A DNA stretch of 64,000 nt from Polycladomyces abyssicola (GCF_018326425.1 NZ_AP024601.1:1662001-1726000); one strand, 5' to 3'. Counted from the stretch's first letter, positions 16,109-25,509 are shown. Notes: generated by a model not told the origin, from the letters alone. Program-made: numbers and translations.

Positions 16109-16747
16109 TTAATTGGAAAAAATAGAATGACTCTGAGGGGGACTCAATGTATCGGGATCCCATGTATGGCTGCGGATTCCCGGGATTTCATACGTGATGA
16201 AATACGTTAGATTGACGACGATCCGCTCCATTCGCTCATCATTGGATTGATCGGATTGATTGCCGGAGTTCATACTTAGATTTGACGAAAACTTCATGAA
16301 AGCGGAAAGAACACCCTCACGAAGAATATTTTCTTGCAGGTCCTTCAAGCTTTGTCTAGCCTGTACCTGCTCATCGCTGAAGATCGGCTCGTGTGGGATC
16401 AGAACTCGTACCTGCTCGGGGTGGCGGATGGACAGATCGAGTCCGATGCATGCGCCGGAGCTGCTTCCGAATACGCACGCCGGTTCATCGGTCAGTTTTG
16501 CCAACAGGCGGTGAGCGTCGTCACTGTGTGTCTCCACTGTCGGATTGGTGAGATTGCTTCGCGAGTGGCCCCGACGGTCATAGGTAACAACTGTGTACCG
16601 GTCAGCAAGATGGTTAGCGACATGAAGGAACTTGTCGGCTTCACCACCTCCGCCATGGATCATCAGAAGGACGGGACCGGTTCCGCGCACCTCGTAGTAG
16701 AGGTTGGATCCAGGCACTTGCAATGTTCCTTTCTTTGTTACACTCAT
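16109..16747 (-). pseudogene. Alpha/beta hydrolase, C-terminally truncated
   Basis: A 212-residue frame with a clear alpha/beta-hydrolase N-terminus: LLMIHGGGGEADKFLHVANH (oxyanion loop), VTYDRRGHSRSNL, and the nucleophile elbow FGSSSGACIGLDL. It retains the cap region to YFITYEIPGIRSHTWDPDTL, then ends abruptly after a short unrelated tail. Members of this family are usually about 270-290 residues, and the last third with the catalytic His (normally in a GGHS-type motif) is missing. The truncation lies next to the 5' side of the fad promoter region. Start ATG at 16747 after AAGGTGAGC. Confidence 0.7.
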
Positions 16748-16809
16748 TTATCAGCTCACCTTTCTGCTTATCCAAAAAATAATCGTTTTCACTCCCTCCA
16801 CCCCTATTA

Positions 16810-16848
16810 AAAAATAAAGCACCCCTGTCGACCCGACAGAGGTTTTTT
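16810..16848. terminator. Bidirectional terminator-like hairpin
   Basis: A CCTGTCG/CGACAGAGG stem has GTTTTTTGTT on the plus side and an A/T-rich run on the other. It lies just downstream of the ferritin-like gene and upstream of the truncated hydrolase. Confidence 0.6.
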
Positions 16849-16849
16849 G

Positions 16850-17353
16850 TTACGTTTGCTTGCACCTGCAGCGGCCATGTTTTGTCCAGAAATAAAGGAA
16901 CCAGACGGCATGGTTTTGTTCGTCATGGGCGGCTCGGGTAAACGCTTTTTTGATGGAAGGGTCCCGGGTTTTGTCGGCGATATCGAGATAAAAGTCCACT
17001 GTTTTCTGTTCGTCTTTCAGGGCGAATTCCAGTCCTTCCTGGTAGTCATCCGGACAGGGTTCCGCCGTGATCTGAGGTTGCTTTCCGGTCAGACGAATGT
17101 AGATCTGACAAAATTCCCGGTAATGGTTGATCTCGTCCTGACGAATCTCCATGATCTGTCGCCGCTCTTCCTCCGTAGGAGCCAACCGGGCCAATTTCTC
17201 GTAACAAGAGATCGCGTTGTATTGACCGCTGATCGCTTTGGCGATGTCTTGGATCAAAGTTGGGTCTTCCCCGGAGCTTCCCCATTCTCCTAACGTGTAG
17301 GCACGCATCGATCTAGGATGCCAAATCGATGGATGATAAACATAGGGGTACAT
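16850..17353 (-). CDS. Ferritin-like (rubrerythrin-type) domain protein
   Basis: A 167-residue protein with two helix pairs of the ferritin-like fold: AISGQYNAISCYEKLARLAP with RQIMEIRQDEINHYREFCQI, and EFALKDEQKTVDFYLDIADK with AFTRAAHDEQNHAVWFLYFW. The Glu and His residues in the E..Y, DEINH, DEQ and DEQNH positions are the expected di-iron ligands. The N-terminus is rich in Tyr, His and Pro, and the C-terminus ends in a Cys-containing basic tail (GRCRCKQT). Similar proteins occur in Bacillus spores (YhjR type), so a spore or oxidative-stress role is possible (inference). Confidence 0.75.
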   Translation of the reverse strand: MYPYVYHPSIWHPRSMRAYTLGEWGSSGEDPTLIQDIAKAISGQYNAISCYEKLARLAPTEEERRQIMEIRQDEINHYREFCQIYIRLTGKQPQITAEPCPDDYQEGLEFALKDEQKTVDFYLDIADKTRDPSIKKAFTRAAHDEQNHAVWFLYFWTKHGRCRCKQT

Positions 17354-17501
17354 TTAGATCATCTCCCGTTATTTGGATGTCGGGATAGTATATGGTCGAA
17401 TAACCTGAGGCGTACTAAGGCTTATGGAACGATTCGAAGAAGGATACTCCAATCATCTACCACAGAAATTATGGCTTTCAGCTCTCTTGCCCGACCATCC
17501 T

Positions 17502-18377
17502 TCATCGAAAGTGGTCCAACACAAACTGACGAAACAATTTCGCCGCCGGAGACAGGTACCTCCCTTCCACCCATGCGATGCCGATCACACGCTGACAATG
17601 GGGGGATCTCACATGTAATCGCCGGATTTGGCGCATATCTTCCCCTCCGGTTTCCGGGATGAGTGCCACCCCCAATCCTGCGGAAACCAGGCCAGCCACA
17701 GTGGTCACCTCTTCTCCCTCAAACGTGATATTCGGCGTAAACCCCGCTTGTCGGCACAAGCGGTCGGTCAACGCGCGCAAGCCGTATCCCTTTTTCAGGG
17801 AGATAAACGGTTCGTCCGCAATCTCCCACAGGTTGATTTCATCCCGATCGGCCAATGGATGGTGTTCGGGAACAATCACGTACAACTCGTCCCGAAACAA
17901 TTCCTCCCACACCACACCCGACATTTTTACGGGTCCGGACGACAGGCACAAATCCAATTCCCCTGCCTTTAACCGCTCAAACAGATCGGAGGAGGCGTCC
18001 TGAAACAATTGGAACTGAATATGCGGGTGTTTCTTTCGGAAAGAACCCAATAAATCAGGCACCAAATGTGTTCCCAATGTATGCAGGAACGCAAGCGAAA
18101 CAGTGCCCCGCTCAGGGTCCACCATGTCTCGCAGTTTTTGCACACCTTCGTTAATCAGACCGAGAGCGGCATCCACTTGCTCCAAAAACATCTCTCCATA
18201 ACGATTGAGGCGAATGGAACGTCCGGATCTCTCAAACAGCGGCACACCCAATTCATCTTCCAACCGGGCGATCGAACGGCTCAGTGCCGGTTGGGAAATG
18301 GCAAGCTTTTTTGCGGCCCGGGTAAAATGCTGCTCTCGTGCAACCGTTTGGAAGTATTCAAGTTGTTGCCACTCCAT
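17502..18377 (-). CDS. LysR-family transcriptional regulator
   Basis: A 291-residue LysR regulator. The HTH is LEYFQTVAREQHFTRAAKKL, AISQPALSRSIARLEDELGV, PLFERSGRSIRLNRYGEMFL. The effector-binding domain follows, with a VSLAFLHTLGTHLVPDLLGS opening like the YwqM/CynR group. The second of two near ATG codons (18377) is chosen because GGAGG is 8 bases upstream. It is divergent from the MFS transporter and probably controls it, since LysR proteins commonly regulate the adjacent divergent gene. Confidence 0.9.
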   Translation of the reverse strand: MEWQQLEYFQTVAREQHFTRAAKKLAISQPALSRSIARLEDELGVPLFERSGRSIRLNRYGEMFLEQVDAALGLINEGVQKLRDMVDPERGTVSLAFLHTLGTHLVPDLLGSFRKKHPHIQFQLFQDASSDLFERLKAGELDLCLSSGPVKMSGVVWEELFRDELYVIVPEHHPLADRDEINLWEIADEPFISLKKGYGLRALTDRLCRQAGFTPNITFEGEEVTTVAGLVSAGLGVALIPETGGEDMRQIRRLHVRSPHCQRVIGIAWVEGRYLSPAAKLFRQFVLDHFR

Positions 18378-18423
18378 GTACATCCCCTCCGTTCCATAAC
18401 CAAAACGCATGAAACTCATGCAA

Positions 18424-18452
18424 ATAATAAATTGGACAATATGAGCTGTCAA
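18424..18452 (-). promoter_or_regulatory. Sigma-A promoter of the lysR gene
   Basis: On the minus strand TTGACA (18447-18452) and TATTAT (18424-18429) have a 17-bp spacer. The 135-bp divergent region also must hold the transporter promoter and LysR site. The ATATGAGCTGTCAA area is a candidate but not a clear T-N11-A box. Confidence 0.7.
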
Positions 18453-18512
18453 GCGTAAGATGATACAGTGAATCCGATCATGATTTAGAGTCGTTGGAAG
18501 GGATGACACGCA

Positions 18513-19721
18513 GTGGATGACTATATTGAAAGAGGAAGCAACGTTTATGGAAAAGCGATTTCCGCTCTATTTTTAGGTAGCTTTGTGACATTTGCATCAT
18601 TATATAGTACACAGCCATTGATTCCACTGTTGGCGAAACAGTTTCACGTCTCACCCGCATCAGCCAGCCTGTCGTTGTCACTGACGACCGGTGCCCTTGC
18701 AGTGTGCATGTTGATCATCTCATTGGTATCGGAATCGAAAGGGCGCAAACCCATCATGACGGTTTCGCTGATGCTCTCCTCGGTTTTGTCGATCCTCGCC
18801 GCATTCAGCCCCAGCTTTTCGCTGTTATTAGTGATTCGTGCGTTGCAGGGGATCGTACTTGCCGGTTTCCCTGCCATCGCCATGGTCTATGTAAATGAGG
18901 AATTTCACCCCAAATTTATGGGGCGCGTGATGGGCATCTATGTCGGTGGCAGTGCATTGGGAGGGTTGACTGGTCGTCTGGTGGTAGGTTGGCTGACAGA
19001 ACAGTTTTCTTGGCATGTGGCACTGGGCACCATGGGTGTAATCGGTATACTGATCAGTTTGTGGTTTTGGCACAACTTGCCGGATTCGCACCATTTTTCT
19101 CCAAAACGGACCAATTGGCGTCGATTGGGGTCGTCATTGTTACGTAACTTAAAAGATCCTGCACTTATCTGTCTTTATGGTATCGGTTTTTTGCTGATGG
19201 GTGGTTTTGTTACCCTATACAACTACATCGGTTATCCGTTGATGGCCCCACCCTATGATTTGAGCCAAACCAGTGTCGGTTTGATCTTTATCGTCTATCT
19301 AGTCGGTACGTTCAGCTCCGCGTGGATGGGGCAATTGGCAGACCGATTCCGGCGATCCACCGTATTATGGTACGGGATTGGCATCATGTTATTGGGTGCC
19401 ATCGTAACCATCAACCAACATTTGGTTGTAAAAATCATCGGTGTAGCCTTATTCACGTTCGGTTTCTTTGGCAGCCACTCGGTTGTGAGCAGCTGGGTGG
19501 GAAAACAGGCACACCGATACAAAACGCAGGCGATGTCGTTGTATCTGTTATTCTACTATCTCGGTTCCAGTGTGATGGGTACCAGCGGCGGTCTCTTCTG
19601 GAGCCGATTCGGTTGGGACGGCGTCATTTCCATGATCGGTACGATGCTGATGTTGGCATTGCTCCTGACCTTTTTGCTTGAACACGGAAAACGGGGGCCG
19701 TCAATTTCTGCCAAACATTAA
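18513..19721 (+). CDS. MFS transporter (YnfM-like)
   Basis: A 402-residue major facilitator protein with about 12 membrane segments. The loop motif SLVSESKGRKPIMTVSLMLS and its second-half counterpart WMGQLADRFRRSTVLWYGIG are typical of the family. It starts at GTG 18513, 8 bases after GGAAGGGATG. Similar YnfM-type exporters are often encoded next to a LysR regulator, as here. The substrate cannot be told from sequence; drug or metabolite efflux is likely. A strong terminator follows. Confidence 0.88.
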   Translation: MDDYIERGSNVYGKAISALFLGSFVTFASLYSTQPLIPLLAKQFHVSPASASLSLSLTTGALAVCMLIISLVSESKGRKPIMTVSLMLSSVLSILAAFSPSFSLLLVIRALQGIVLAGFPAIAMVYVNEEFHPKFMGRVMGIYVGGSALGGLTGRLVVGWLTEQFSWHVALGTMGVIGILISLWFWHNLPDSHHFSPKRTNWRRLGSSLLRNLKDPALICLYGIGFLLMGGFVTLYNYIGYPLMAPPYDLSQTSVGLIFIVYLVGTFSSAWMGQLADRFRRSTVLWYGIGIMLLGAIVTINQHLVVKIIGVALFTFGFFGSHSVVSSWVGKQAHRYKTQAMSLYLLFYYLGSSVMGTSGGLFWSRFGWDGVISMIGTMLMLALLLTFLLEHGKRGPSISAKH

Positions 19722-19730
19722 CTTACCTCC

Positions 19731-19772
19731 CCCCCCCAATGATCCCCAAATCATTGGGGGGGTTTCGTTAAT
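19731..19772 (+). terminator. Rho-independent terminator of the MFS gene
   Basis: A 13-bp stem CCCCCCCAATGAT/ATCATTGGGGGGG with a 6-base loop is followed by TTTCGTT. Confidence 0.85.
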
Positions 19773-19798
19773 TGTTTCCATCATGTCAGGTTGATCAT

Positions 19799-20596
19799 TC
19801 ATAATCCTCTCACCCGATCCAACCAATCTCCAATCAGTGCGCTTAACGTCCCTCGCTGCTCAATGGACAAATTGTGACCTGCGCCGTCGAGCACGGCAAA
19901 ACTGGCTCGCGGATACATTTCCACCAGGGACCAAGCGTCTTGGAACCCGGTAATGTGATCTTGACGGCCGGTCACGATCAGCACCGGGTGTTGGAAAGGG
20001 GAATCCAACAAGTCCGGGTTGAATGTGAATGCGTAGTTTCGTTTGATCTTGGCCAAAAAACGAGTGTGTGAACGGGATAGTTTTTCACCTGGAAGAATTT
20101 CTCGTTTCACCATCTCCCAATGTCTTCGATCCTGTATCACGGCAATGGACTCCCACGTCTCCTTCTCCTCGTCCGTCAACGTGGCCACAAATGGTTCGTC
20201 GCGATATAAGACGGTACGCTCTGGCAGGGTTCGTTTGCTTTTGTCCGGTTGAACAACCGGACACACAAGGAGCATCCCCGCCACTTGAGAGATCCTTTTG
20301 GCCAAAACGCCCCGTGCCAGATAACCACCGCAGGACTCTCCCACGATCAGAAAAGATTGGTTCCCGATGGTGTCATCGATCAACGATAAAATGGTGCCCA
20401 ACATGTCATCCGCACATTCGATCCCGTTCAGCTCCCCAGTTCTCCCCATTCCCGGCAAATCCGCATAGATTCTGCGCCAACCGCTCCGTTTCTGAAACAA
20501 CGGCTCCATATATCCCATCATCGATTGATGATCCAGACCGAATCCGTGCAACATCAGGATCGGCATGCCAGACCCGATATCCCGGTGGTAAAGCAT
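19799..20596 (-). CDS. Alpha/beta hydrolase
   Basis: A 265-residue intact alpha/beta-hydrolase. HGFGLDHQSMMGYMEPLFQK forms the oxyanion region, LIVGESCGGYLARGVLAKRI holds the nucleophile Ser in GESCG, the acid follows ILIVTGRQDHITGFQD, and the His lies in AVLDGAGHNLSIEQ. It resembles small esterase or C-C hydrolase types; the substrate is unknown. Its ATG directly follows the mraY stop (TAAATG), so it is translationally coupled as the last gene of the peptidase-mraY-hydrolase operon. Confidence 0.85.
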   Translation of the reverse strand: MLYHRDIGSGMPILMLHGFGLDHQSMMGYMEPLFQKRSGWRRIYADLPGMGRTGELNGIECADDMLGTILSLIDDTIGNQSFLIVGESCGGYLARGVLAKRISQVAGMLLVCPVVQPDKSKRTLPERTVLYRDEPFVATLTDEEKETWESIAVIQDRRHWEMVKREILPGEKLSRSHTRFLAKIKRNYAFTFNPDLLDSPFQHPVLIVTGRQDHITGFQDAWSLVEMYPRASFAVLDGAGHNLSIEQRGTLSALIGDWLDRVRGL

Positions 20597-21604
20597 TTAT
20601 CTCACAAACACCTCCAGATACACCCCCACCACCGCGAACAACCATCCAGCCATCCAGAAAACGACCACCACCTTCCACTCGGACCAACCACAAAGCTCAA
20701 AATGGTGGTGTAACGGACTCATGCGGAAAATGCGCCGGCCCCGCCATTTGAACGAAATCACCTGCAAAATAACGGACAAGGCTTCCGCCACAAAAACCGC
20801 ACCGATGATCGGTAACAGCAGTTCCGTCTTGGTGATGACGGACAATGCCGCCAATCCTCCTCCCAGCGCCAACGAGCCCGTGTCTCCCATAAACACTTTG
20901 GCCGGGTGCGCATTAAACACCAAAAATCCGAGCAACGCCCCGATCACAGCCACTGAAAACAGGACGACAGAAAGATTGCTTTGCACCCAGCCGATTACGG
21001 CATAAGCGGTGTACGCTGCCACAGCAGTTCCCGCCAGCAGTCCATCCAGACCGTCCGTCAGATTAACAGCGTTGGAAGTGGCGATCATGATAAACAACAA
21101 CAGCGGCAGATACAGCCAGTTCAAGTGGATGATCCAGTCCGTCCCCGGTATGCCAACGGAAAATATGTACCCGATCGTGTTGGGGTGAAATACACGCACT
21201 TCTAACAGTACCCAAAACAACACCAATCCGATGAAAAGCTGACCCAATAATTTTTGTCGAGCGGTCAACCCCAAATTGCGTTTCATCACCACTTTGATGT
21301 AATCATCCAGAAACCCCAAAATGCCGTAACCCAAGGTGGCGAATATAAGAAAAAACACATCGGCGTTAACCAATCTCTTCAGCCAATGCTGACCGAACGG
21401 GATGACGGTCAGCACGATCGACGTTAGAAAGATCACGCCACCCATCGTCGGGGTTCCCGCCTTTTTCAGGTGCCCCTGAGGTCCTTCTTCCCGAATGCTT
21501 TGGCCGAATTTCAAACGGCGAAGGATAGGGATGACCATCGGGGACAGTACGATCGTCATCCCAAACGCCACCAACAACACCTTGATCAACGACAACCGAT
21601 TCAT
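20597..21604 (-). CDS. mraY: Phospho-N-acetylmuramoyl-pentapeptide transferase (MraY)
   Basis: A 335-residue integral membrane enzyme with ten membrane segments that makes lipid I from UDP-MurNAc-pentapeptide and undecaprenyl phosphate. Family landmarks are all present: SIREEGPQGHLKKAGTPTMG, LGFLDDYIKV, NAVNLTDGLDGLLAG, NAHPAKVFMGDTGSLALGGG and the MSPLHHHFEL loop with the active-site His cluster. The AAGGAG site touches the ATG at 21604, so the TTG at 21595 (9 bases from the site) may be the true start. It is not in a dcw cluster; it sits between an M42 peptidase and a hydrolase. It may be an extra copy or a relocated sole copy. Confidence 0.9.
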   Translation of the reverse strand: MNRLSLIKVLLVAFGMTIVLSPMVIPILRRLKFGQSIREEGPQGHLKKAGTPTMGGVIFLTSIVLTVIPFGQHWLKRLVNADVFFLIFATLGYGILGFLDDYIKVVMKRNLGLTARQKLLGQLFIGLVLFWVLLEVRVFHPNTIGYIFSVGIPGTDWIIHLNWLYLPLLLFIMIATSNAVNLTDGLDGLLAGTAVAAYTAYAVIGWVQSNLSVVLFSVAVIGALLGFLVFNAHPAKVFMGDTGSLALGGGLAALSVITKTELLLPIIGAVFVAEALSVILQVISFKWRGRRIFRMSPLHHHFELCGWSEWKVVVVFWMAGWLFAVVGVYLEVFVR

Positions 21605-21723
21605 CTCCTTTCCGGACAGTCCGAATCGGCAACGGGGGAACTTATCTGTAGGGTTCTCCAGAGATTGCCAAATCCCTGTAACCCTTTTCGAATTTCCTAG
21701 GAGTGAACCGGTATCTATCGTTG

Positions 21724-22803
21724 TCAATGCCCACGAATTGACTCCAGCGCAGACTTGTCTAAGCGTTTGACGAGGGCCACCAAAAATTGCTTGGCCGCTT
21801 CCACATCCTCTTTATCCACCACGGACGCATGGGAATGGATGTAACGGGCAACGATTCCCACCGCCGCTGAGGGCACGCCTTTACCTGTCAGGTGTGCTTG
21901 ACCGGCATCCGTTCCCCCTTGGGAGACGAAAAACTGGTACGGAATCCCTTCTGACTCCGCCGTATCCAACAAAAACTCCCGCATGCCGGGAAGCGTGACC
22001 ATCGTCCGGTCAAAGATACGGATGACCACCCCTTTGCCGAGTTTTCCGAACCCGTCACGAATTCCGGGTGTATCCCCGGCCGGACCGGCATCTACGGCAA
22101 AAAACACATCCGGTTCAATCATCTGGGCAGAAGTTTTCGCTCCACGGGCGCCCACCTCTTCCAGAACGGTGGCACCCGCATAAACGGTATTGGGATGGGA
22201 GGTGCCTTTCAGTTCCCGCAACAGCTCGATCGCCATCCCGCAACCGAAGCGGTTGTCCCATGCTTTGGTCATGATCCGTTTGCCAGTGGCCATTTCCACA
22301 TAAGGGCAAACAGGAACGGCTGCGTCTCCAGGCTGAATGCCCAGCGATTCCACTTCATCCTTGTCGCGTGCACCAATGTCGATAAACATTTTCTGAATCT
22401 CCACCGGCTTTTTACGTGCTTCCGCGTCCAGAAGATGAGGCGGCACGGAACCAATCACTCCTGGGATCCGCTCGCTTCTTTCATTGATGACCTCCACCCG
22501 TTGCGCCAACATCACTTGGCTCCACCATCCGCCCAACGGCTGAAATTTGAGAAAGCCGTCTTCGGTAATACGCGTGATCATCATGGCTACCTCATCCATA
22601 TGTCCAGCCACCATCACCCGCGGATGTTCTCCGTTACCTCGTTTGACGCCGAACAAGCTGCCCAACCGGTCCTGCACCAACTCATCGGCCAGCGGCTCCA
22701 AGTGTTTGCGAATCACCCGGCGTAAGCCCTGTTCAAAACCGGGCGCCGCAGGTGTTTGTGTCAGTTCGCGAAACAGTTCCCATTGAACCATATTGATCAT
22801 CAT
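21724..22803 (-). CDS. M42 family metalloaminopeptidase
   Basis: A 359-residue M42 peptidase (CelM/YsdC type, tetrahedral aminopeptidase family). Metal ligands are visible in MVAGHMDEVAMMI, TKAWDNRFGCGMAIELL, GATVLEEVGARGAKTS (catalytic Glu-Glu), AVDAGPAGDTPG and VARYIHSHASVV. The insertion FQPLGGWWSQVMLAQRVEVI is also family-typical. Two adjacent ATG codons and a third at 22791 are possible starts. A paralogue of the same length lies at 23683 on the other strand. It heads the operon with mraY, 119 bp upstream of it. Confidence 0.9.
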   Translation of the reverse strand: MMINMVQWELFRELTQTPAAPGFEQGLRRVIRKHLEPLADELVQDRLGSLFGVKRGNGEHPRVMVAGHMDEVAMMITRITEDGFLKFQPLGGWWSQVMLAQRVEVINERSERIPGVIGSVPPHLLDAEARKKPVEIQKMFIDIGARDKDEVESLGIQPGDAAVPVCPYVEMATGKRIMTKAWDNRFGCGMAIELLRELKGTSHPNTVYAGATVLEEVGARGAKTSAQMIEPDVFFAVDAGPAGDTPGIRDGFGKLGKGVVIRIFDRTMVTLPGMREFLLDTAESEGIPYQFFVSQGGTDAGQAHLTGKGVPSAAVGIVARYIHSHASVVDKEDVEAAKQFLVALVKRLDKSALESIRGH

Positions 22804-22887
22804 CCTTTCTCTATGTACACGGTTTTCTTCTCATGGGTTGCCATCCATCGCGACTTTCGGTAAAGTGTGTAAAGAGGAGTGAGTGTC

Positions 22888-23058
22888 GTGATTACCAAAG
22901 AAATGATTCAACGCATCAACGAATTGGCCCGCAAACAAAAAAACGAAGGCCTAACCCCGGAAGAAAAGCGTGAACAAACCCAACTTCGCCAGGCCTATTT
23001 GCAATCGATCCGCGGACAGCTCCGACAACAACTGGATCGGATTCGTTTTGTCGATTGA
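22888..23058 (+). CDS. DUF896 (UPF0291) family protein, 56 aa
   Basis: A short rightward gene starts at GTG 22888 after AGAGGAGTGAG and ends at TGA 23056-23058. It reads ITKEMIQRINELARKQKNEG, LTPEEKREQTQLRQAYLQSI, RGQLRQQLDRIRFVD, the whole-length pattern of the DUF896 family (YnzC type), a two-helix hairpin protein of unknown role in Bacillota. It is divergent from the M42/mraY operon. Confidence 0.85.
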   Translation: MITKEMIQRINELARKQKNEGLTPEEKREQTQLRQAYLQSIRGQLRQQLDRIRFVD

Positions 23059-23221
23059 GCATGCGTCCGCTTTGATTATATCAAAGTATGAGAAATCACG
23101 GGCTTTCAGCCCGATTGTTTTTCGCATTTGGTTTGTATCGTAAACCGGTTGTTGAAATGAATTGATCTGTCTTTTATGATGAAACTAAGATCTTCCATTT
23201 ATTCTGAGGTGATCCCCCGTG

Positions 23222-23554
23222 ATGCCCTTCAAGGAACTGGCGCGTTTGGATAAAACCGTTCACGAACCTGCTCGATTGGCTATCATGTCCGCTCTGTATG
23301 CCTGTACAATAGCCGAGTTCCTGTTTTTGCAGGAACTGACCGGGCTGACAAAAGGAAACCTGTCGTGCCACCTGTCCAAATTGGAAGAAGCGGGCCTGAT
23401 TGAAGTGGATAAACACTTCATTCGCAAAAAAATTCCGCAAACCACCATTCGGATCACACCAAAAGGCCGGTCGACGATGGAAGCGTATTGGAAGAAGGTG
23501 GACGACATCCGCTCGGTGATCCAACAATGGCGTCCTGTGGAAACCACTCGTTAA
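23222..23554 (+). CDS. Winged-helix transcriptional regulator (ArsR/MarR-like, PF13601 type)
   Basis: A 110-residue single winged-helix domain: LDKTVHEPARLAIMSALYAC, EFLFLQELTGLTKGNLSCHL, SKLEEAGLIEVDKHFIRKKI, PQTTIRITPKGRSTMEAYWK. This matches the small regulators that replace MarR in many Bacillota. ATG 23222 is chosen over the adjacent GTG by spacing to GAGGTGA. It lies about 130 bp before the second M42 peptidase on the same strand and may control it (inference). Confidence 0.82.
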   Translation: MPFKELARLDKTVHEPARLAIMSALYACTIAEFLFLQELTGLTKGNLSCHLSKLEEAGLIEVDKHFIRKKIPQTTIRITPKGRSTMEAYWKKVDDIRSVIQQWRPVETTR

Positions 23555-23682
23555 CAGCTGCGGTTGTCCAACCGTCTTTGACAGGATATGATGGAATCAT
23601 CACACCACCCACGATGGAATCCTTGTGCCGAAAGCAGACGCATATATTGATGATGACAATCTGTATAAAGGAGAAGCCGAAC

Positions 23683-24762
23683 ATGCAACCATCATTGAAA
23701 GTCATGTTGAAGGAAATGACAGAAGCATTCGGTCCATCTGGATACGAGCAACCGGTGCGTGAAGTGATGCGAAAGTGGGTCGAACCCCATGCCGATGACA
23801 TCACCACCGACAACCTCGGTTCCCTGATTGCCGCAAAACGAGGTGAGCAGGATCGACCACGGGTGATGTTGGCCGGTCATTTGGATGAAGTGGGTTGGAT
23901 GGTTACCCGGATCACCGATGAGGGGTATTTGAAGTTTCAACCGTTGGGCGGATGGTGGAGTCAAGTGTTACCGGCCCAACGGGTAGAAATCCGGACTCAT
24001 CAAGGTACATTGCTGGGGGTGATCGGCTCCCAGCCTCCCCATGTGCTTCCACCCGCCAAACGAAAGGAAGCGGTAGATCTCAAGGATCTCTTTATAGACA
24101 TCGGTGTGGCAGACCGGAAAGAAGCTGAAGCCATGGGGGTTCGCCCCGGTGATCCGATTGTTCCCCACTCCCCGTTCACGGTGATGGCCAATCCGAAGTA
24201 TTGGTTGGCCAAAGCGATGGACAACCGAATGGGATGTGCCGTGGCCGTAGAAGTGATGCGCAGGTTGGATCAAAAGAGTTTACCCGGCACGCTGTATGCT
24301 GTGGGAACGGTCATGGAGGAAGTGGGCATTCGTGGCGCCGGAACGTCCGCGGCTGTAGTGGACCCTGACGTTGCGATCGTGATCGATGTGGGGTTGGGAG
24401 GAGACATACCAGGCACCTCACCGGATCAGGCTCCCTGTCATTTGGGAAAAGGGCCGTTGGTCGTCATTTACGATGCGCTGCACATCGCACACCGTGGTTT
24501 GCTTCAGCTACTCAGGGATACGGCAAAAGAGCTTGATATCCCATTGCAGTATGAGAGTATCGATCGCGGCGCGACCGATGCCGGCCGTATTCATTTGCAC
24601 CATCAAGGTGTACCGACGATTTCCGTAGGCATTCCGTCACGGTATATCCACAGCCATACTTCTATTATTCATGAAGACGACTTGGAACAACTGGTTCAAT
24701 TGTTGACCGCGCTTGTGAAAAAACTGGATCGCACGACTGTGGAGCGACTCCACCAATATTAG
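23683..24762 (+). CDS. M42 family metalloaminopeptidase, paralogue 2
   Basis: A 359-residue M42 peptidase closely resembling the one at 21724. Key elements are VMLAGHLDEVGWMVTRI, AKAMDNRMGCAVAVEVM, GTVMEEVGIRGAGTSAA, IDVGLGGDIPGTSPDQ and IPSRYIHSHTSIIHEDD. The start is set by AAAGGAG 10 bases before the ATG at 23683. Metal ligands appear complete, so both copies should be active. The pair may differ in peptide preference (inference). Confidence 0.9.
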   Translation: MQPSLKVMLKEMTEAFGPSGYEQPVREVMRKWVEPHADDITTDNLGSLIAAKRGEQDRPRVMLAGHLDEVGWMVTRITDEGYLKFQPLGGWWSQVLPAQRVEIRTHQGTLLGVIGSQPPHVLPPAKRKEAVDLKDLFIDIGVADRKEAEAMGVRPGDPIVPHSPFTVMANPKYWLAKAMDNRMGCAVAVEVMRRLDQKSLPGTLYAVGTVMEEVGIRGAGTSAAVVDPDVAIVIDVGLGGDIPGTSPDQAPCHLGKGPLVVIYDALHIAHRGLLQLLRDTAKELDIPLQYESIDRGATDAGRIHLHHQGVPTISVGIPSRYIHSHTSIIHEDDLEQLVQLLTALVKKLDRTTVERLHQY

Positions 24763-24767
24763 GTTAC

Positions 24768-24808
24768 AAAGCCGATCCCCTGAGCGGGAATCGGCTTTTT
24801 GTTTTTTC
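24768..24808 (+). terminator. Rho-independent terminator of the M42 gene
   Basis: GCCGATCCC pairs with GGGAATCGGC around CTGAGC, followed by TTTTTGTTTTTT. Confidence 0.85.
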
Positions 24809-24882
24809 ATCAATCCCAGGGTTTCTGGGATCTCCTTGCAGAACTTAGATGCATGATTCCGAAGATCCTGGGACCATACACG

Positions 24883-25370
24883 TTACCGTTTCTTTTTTAT
24901 CTTCCCAAAAGGCTTAAAATAGGTCACACATGTCATCATGATCATGGCAAAAATATTGAATATAGAAGCAGAAATAAGGGATACACTGGTCGTTTGAAAA
25001 GCATCGTTTTGCAGCGCAACAATTCCATCATGCTCAGCTGTCTTGAGCAGGAAGGATAACCAGTCACTCAAATACATAATCCCCATGAAAATGATCAAGA
25101 TGGTGAACAATGCTTTATAAGCCCCCATTGTGTCCATATGGATAACATTATACCAGTAACGAAGACCATGATAGCCGGATACCTGATCAAAGTGATGTCA
25201 ATGAGATGCATATTGGTTAAAGTATAATAGAGTTGTTCCCCATTGTCGGCATGTTTCATGTAGAGCCCCAGTAACAACATACACATTGCCCCGCCAAACC
25301 AAGCCACCACAGAAAAAACATGAATCGAAACCAATAGCTGTTTTTTCCTTAAACTTAATCTATATGCCAT
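24883..25370 (-). pseudogene. Small membrane protein (CopD/DUF2269-like), frameshifted
   Basis: Two overlapping frames form one gene. The first (25095-25370) starts MAYRLSLRKKQLLVSIHVFS and has two membrane segments to FVTGIMLSIWTQWG, then goes out of frame. The second (24883-25137) continues with AYKALFTILIIFMGIMYLSD, TAEHDGIVALQNDAF and a last membrane segment before a basic end. The joined protein would be about 160 residues with four membrane helices. A related truncated copy is at 36239. Copper-resistance-D/DUF2269-type membrane proteins have this layout; the family assignment is tentative. Confidence 0.6.
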
Positions 25371-25509
25371 AGCACATTTCCCCCCATAGTTTTGACTTGA
25401 TTGCCTTCGGCGAAAAGATCCTTATGACCGTATCAAGGCACAAGAACGTATCCCATCTCTGACCGCAACTCCGAGTAATCTTGCGACGTGTTGCGGGGAT
25501 CCGCTTCCG

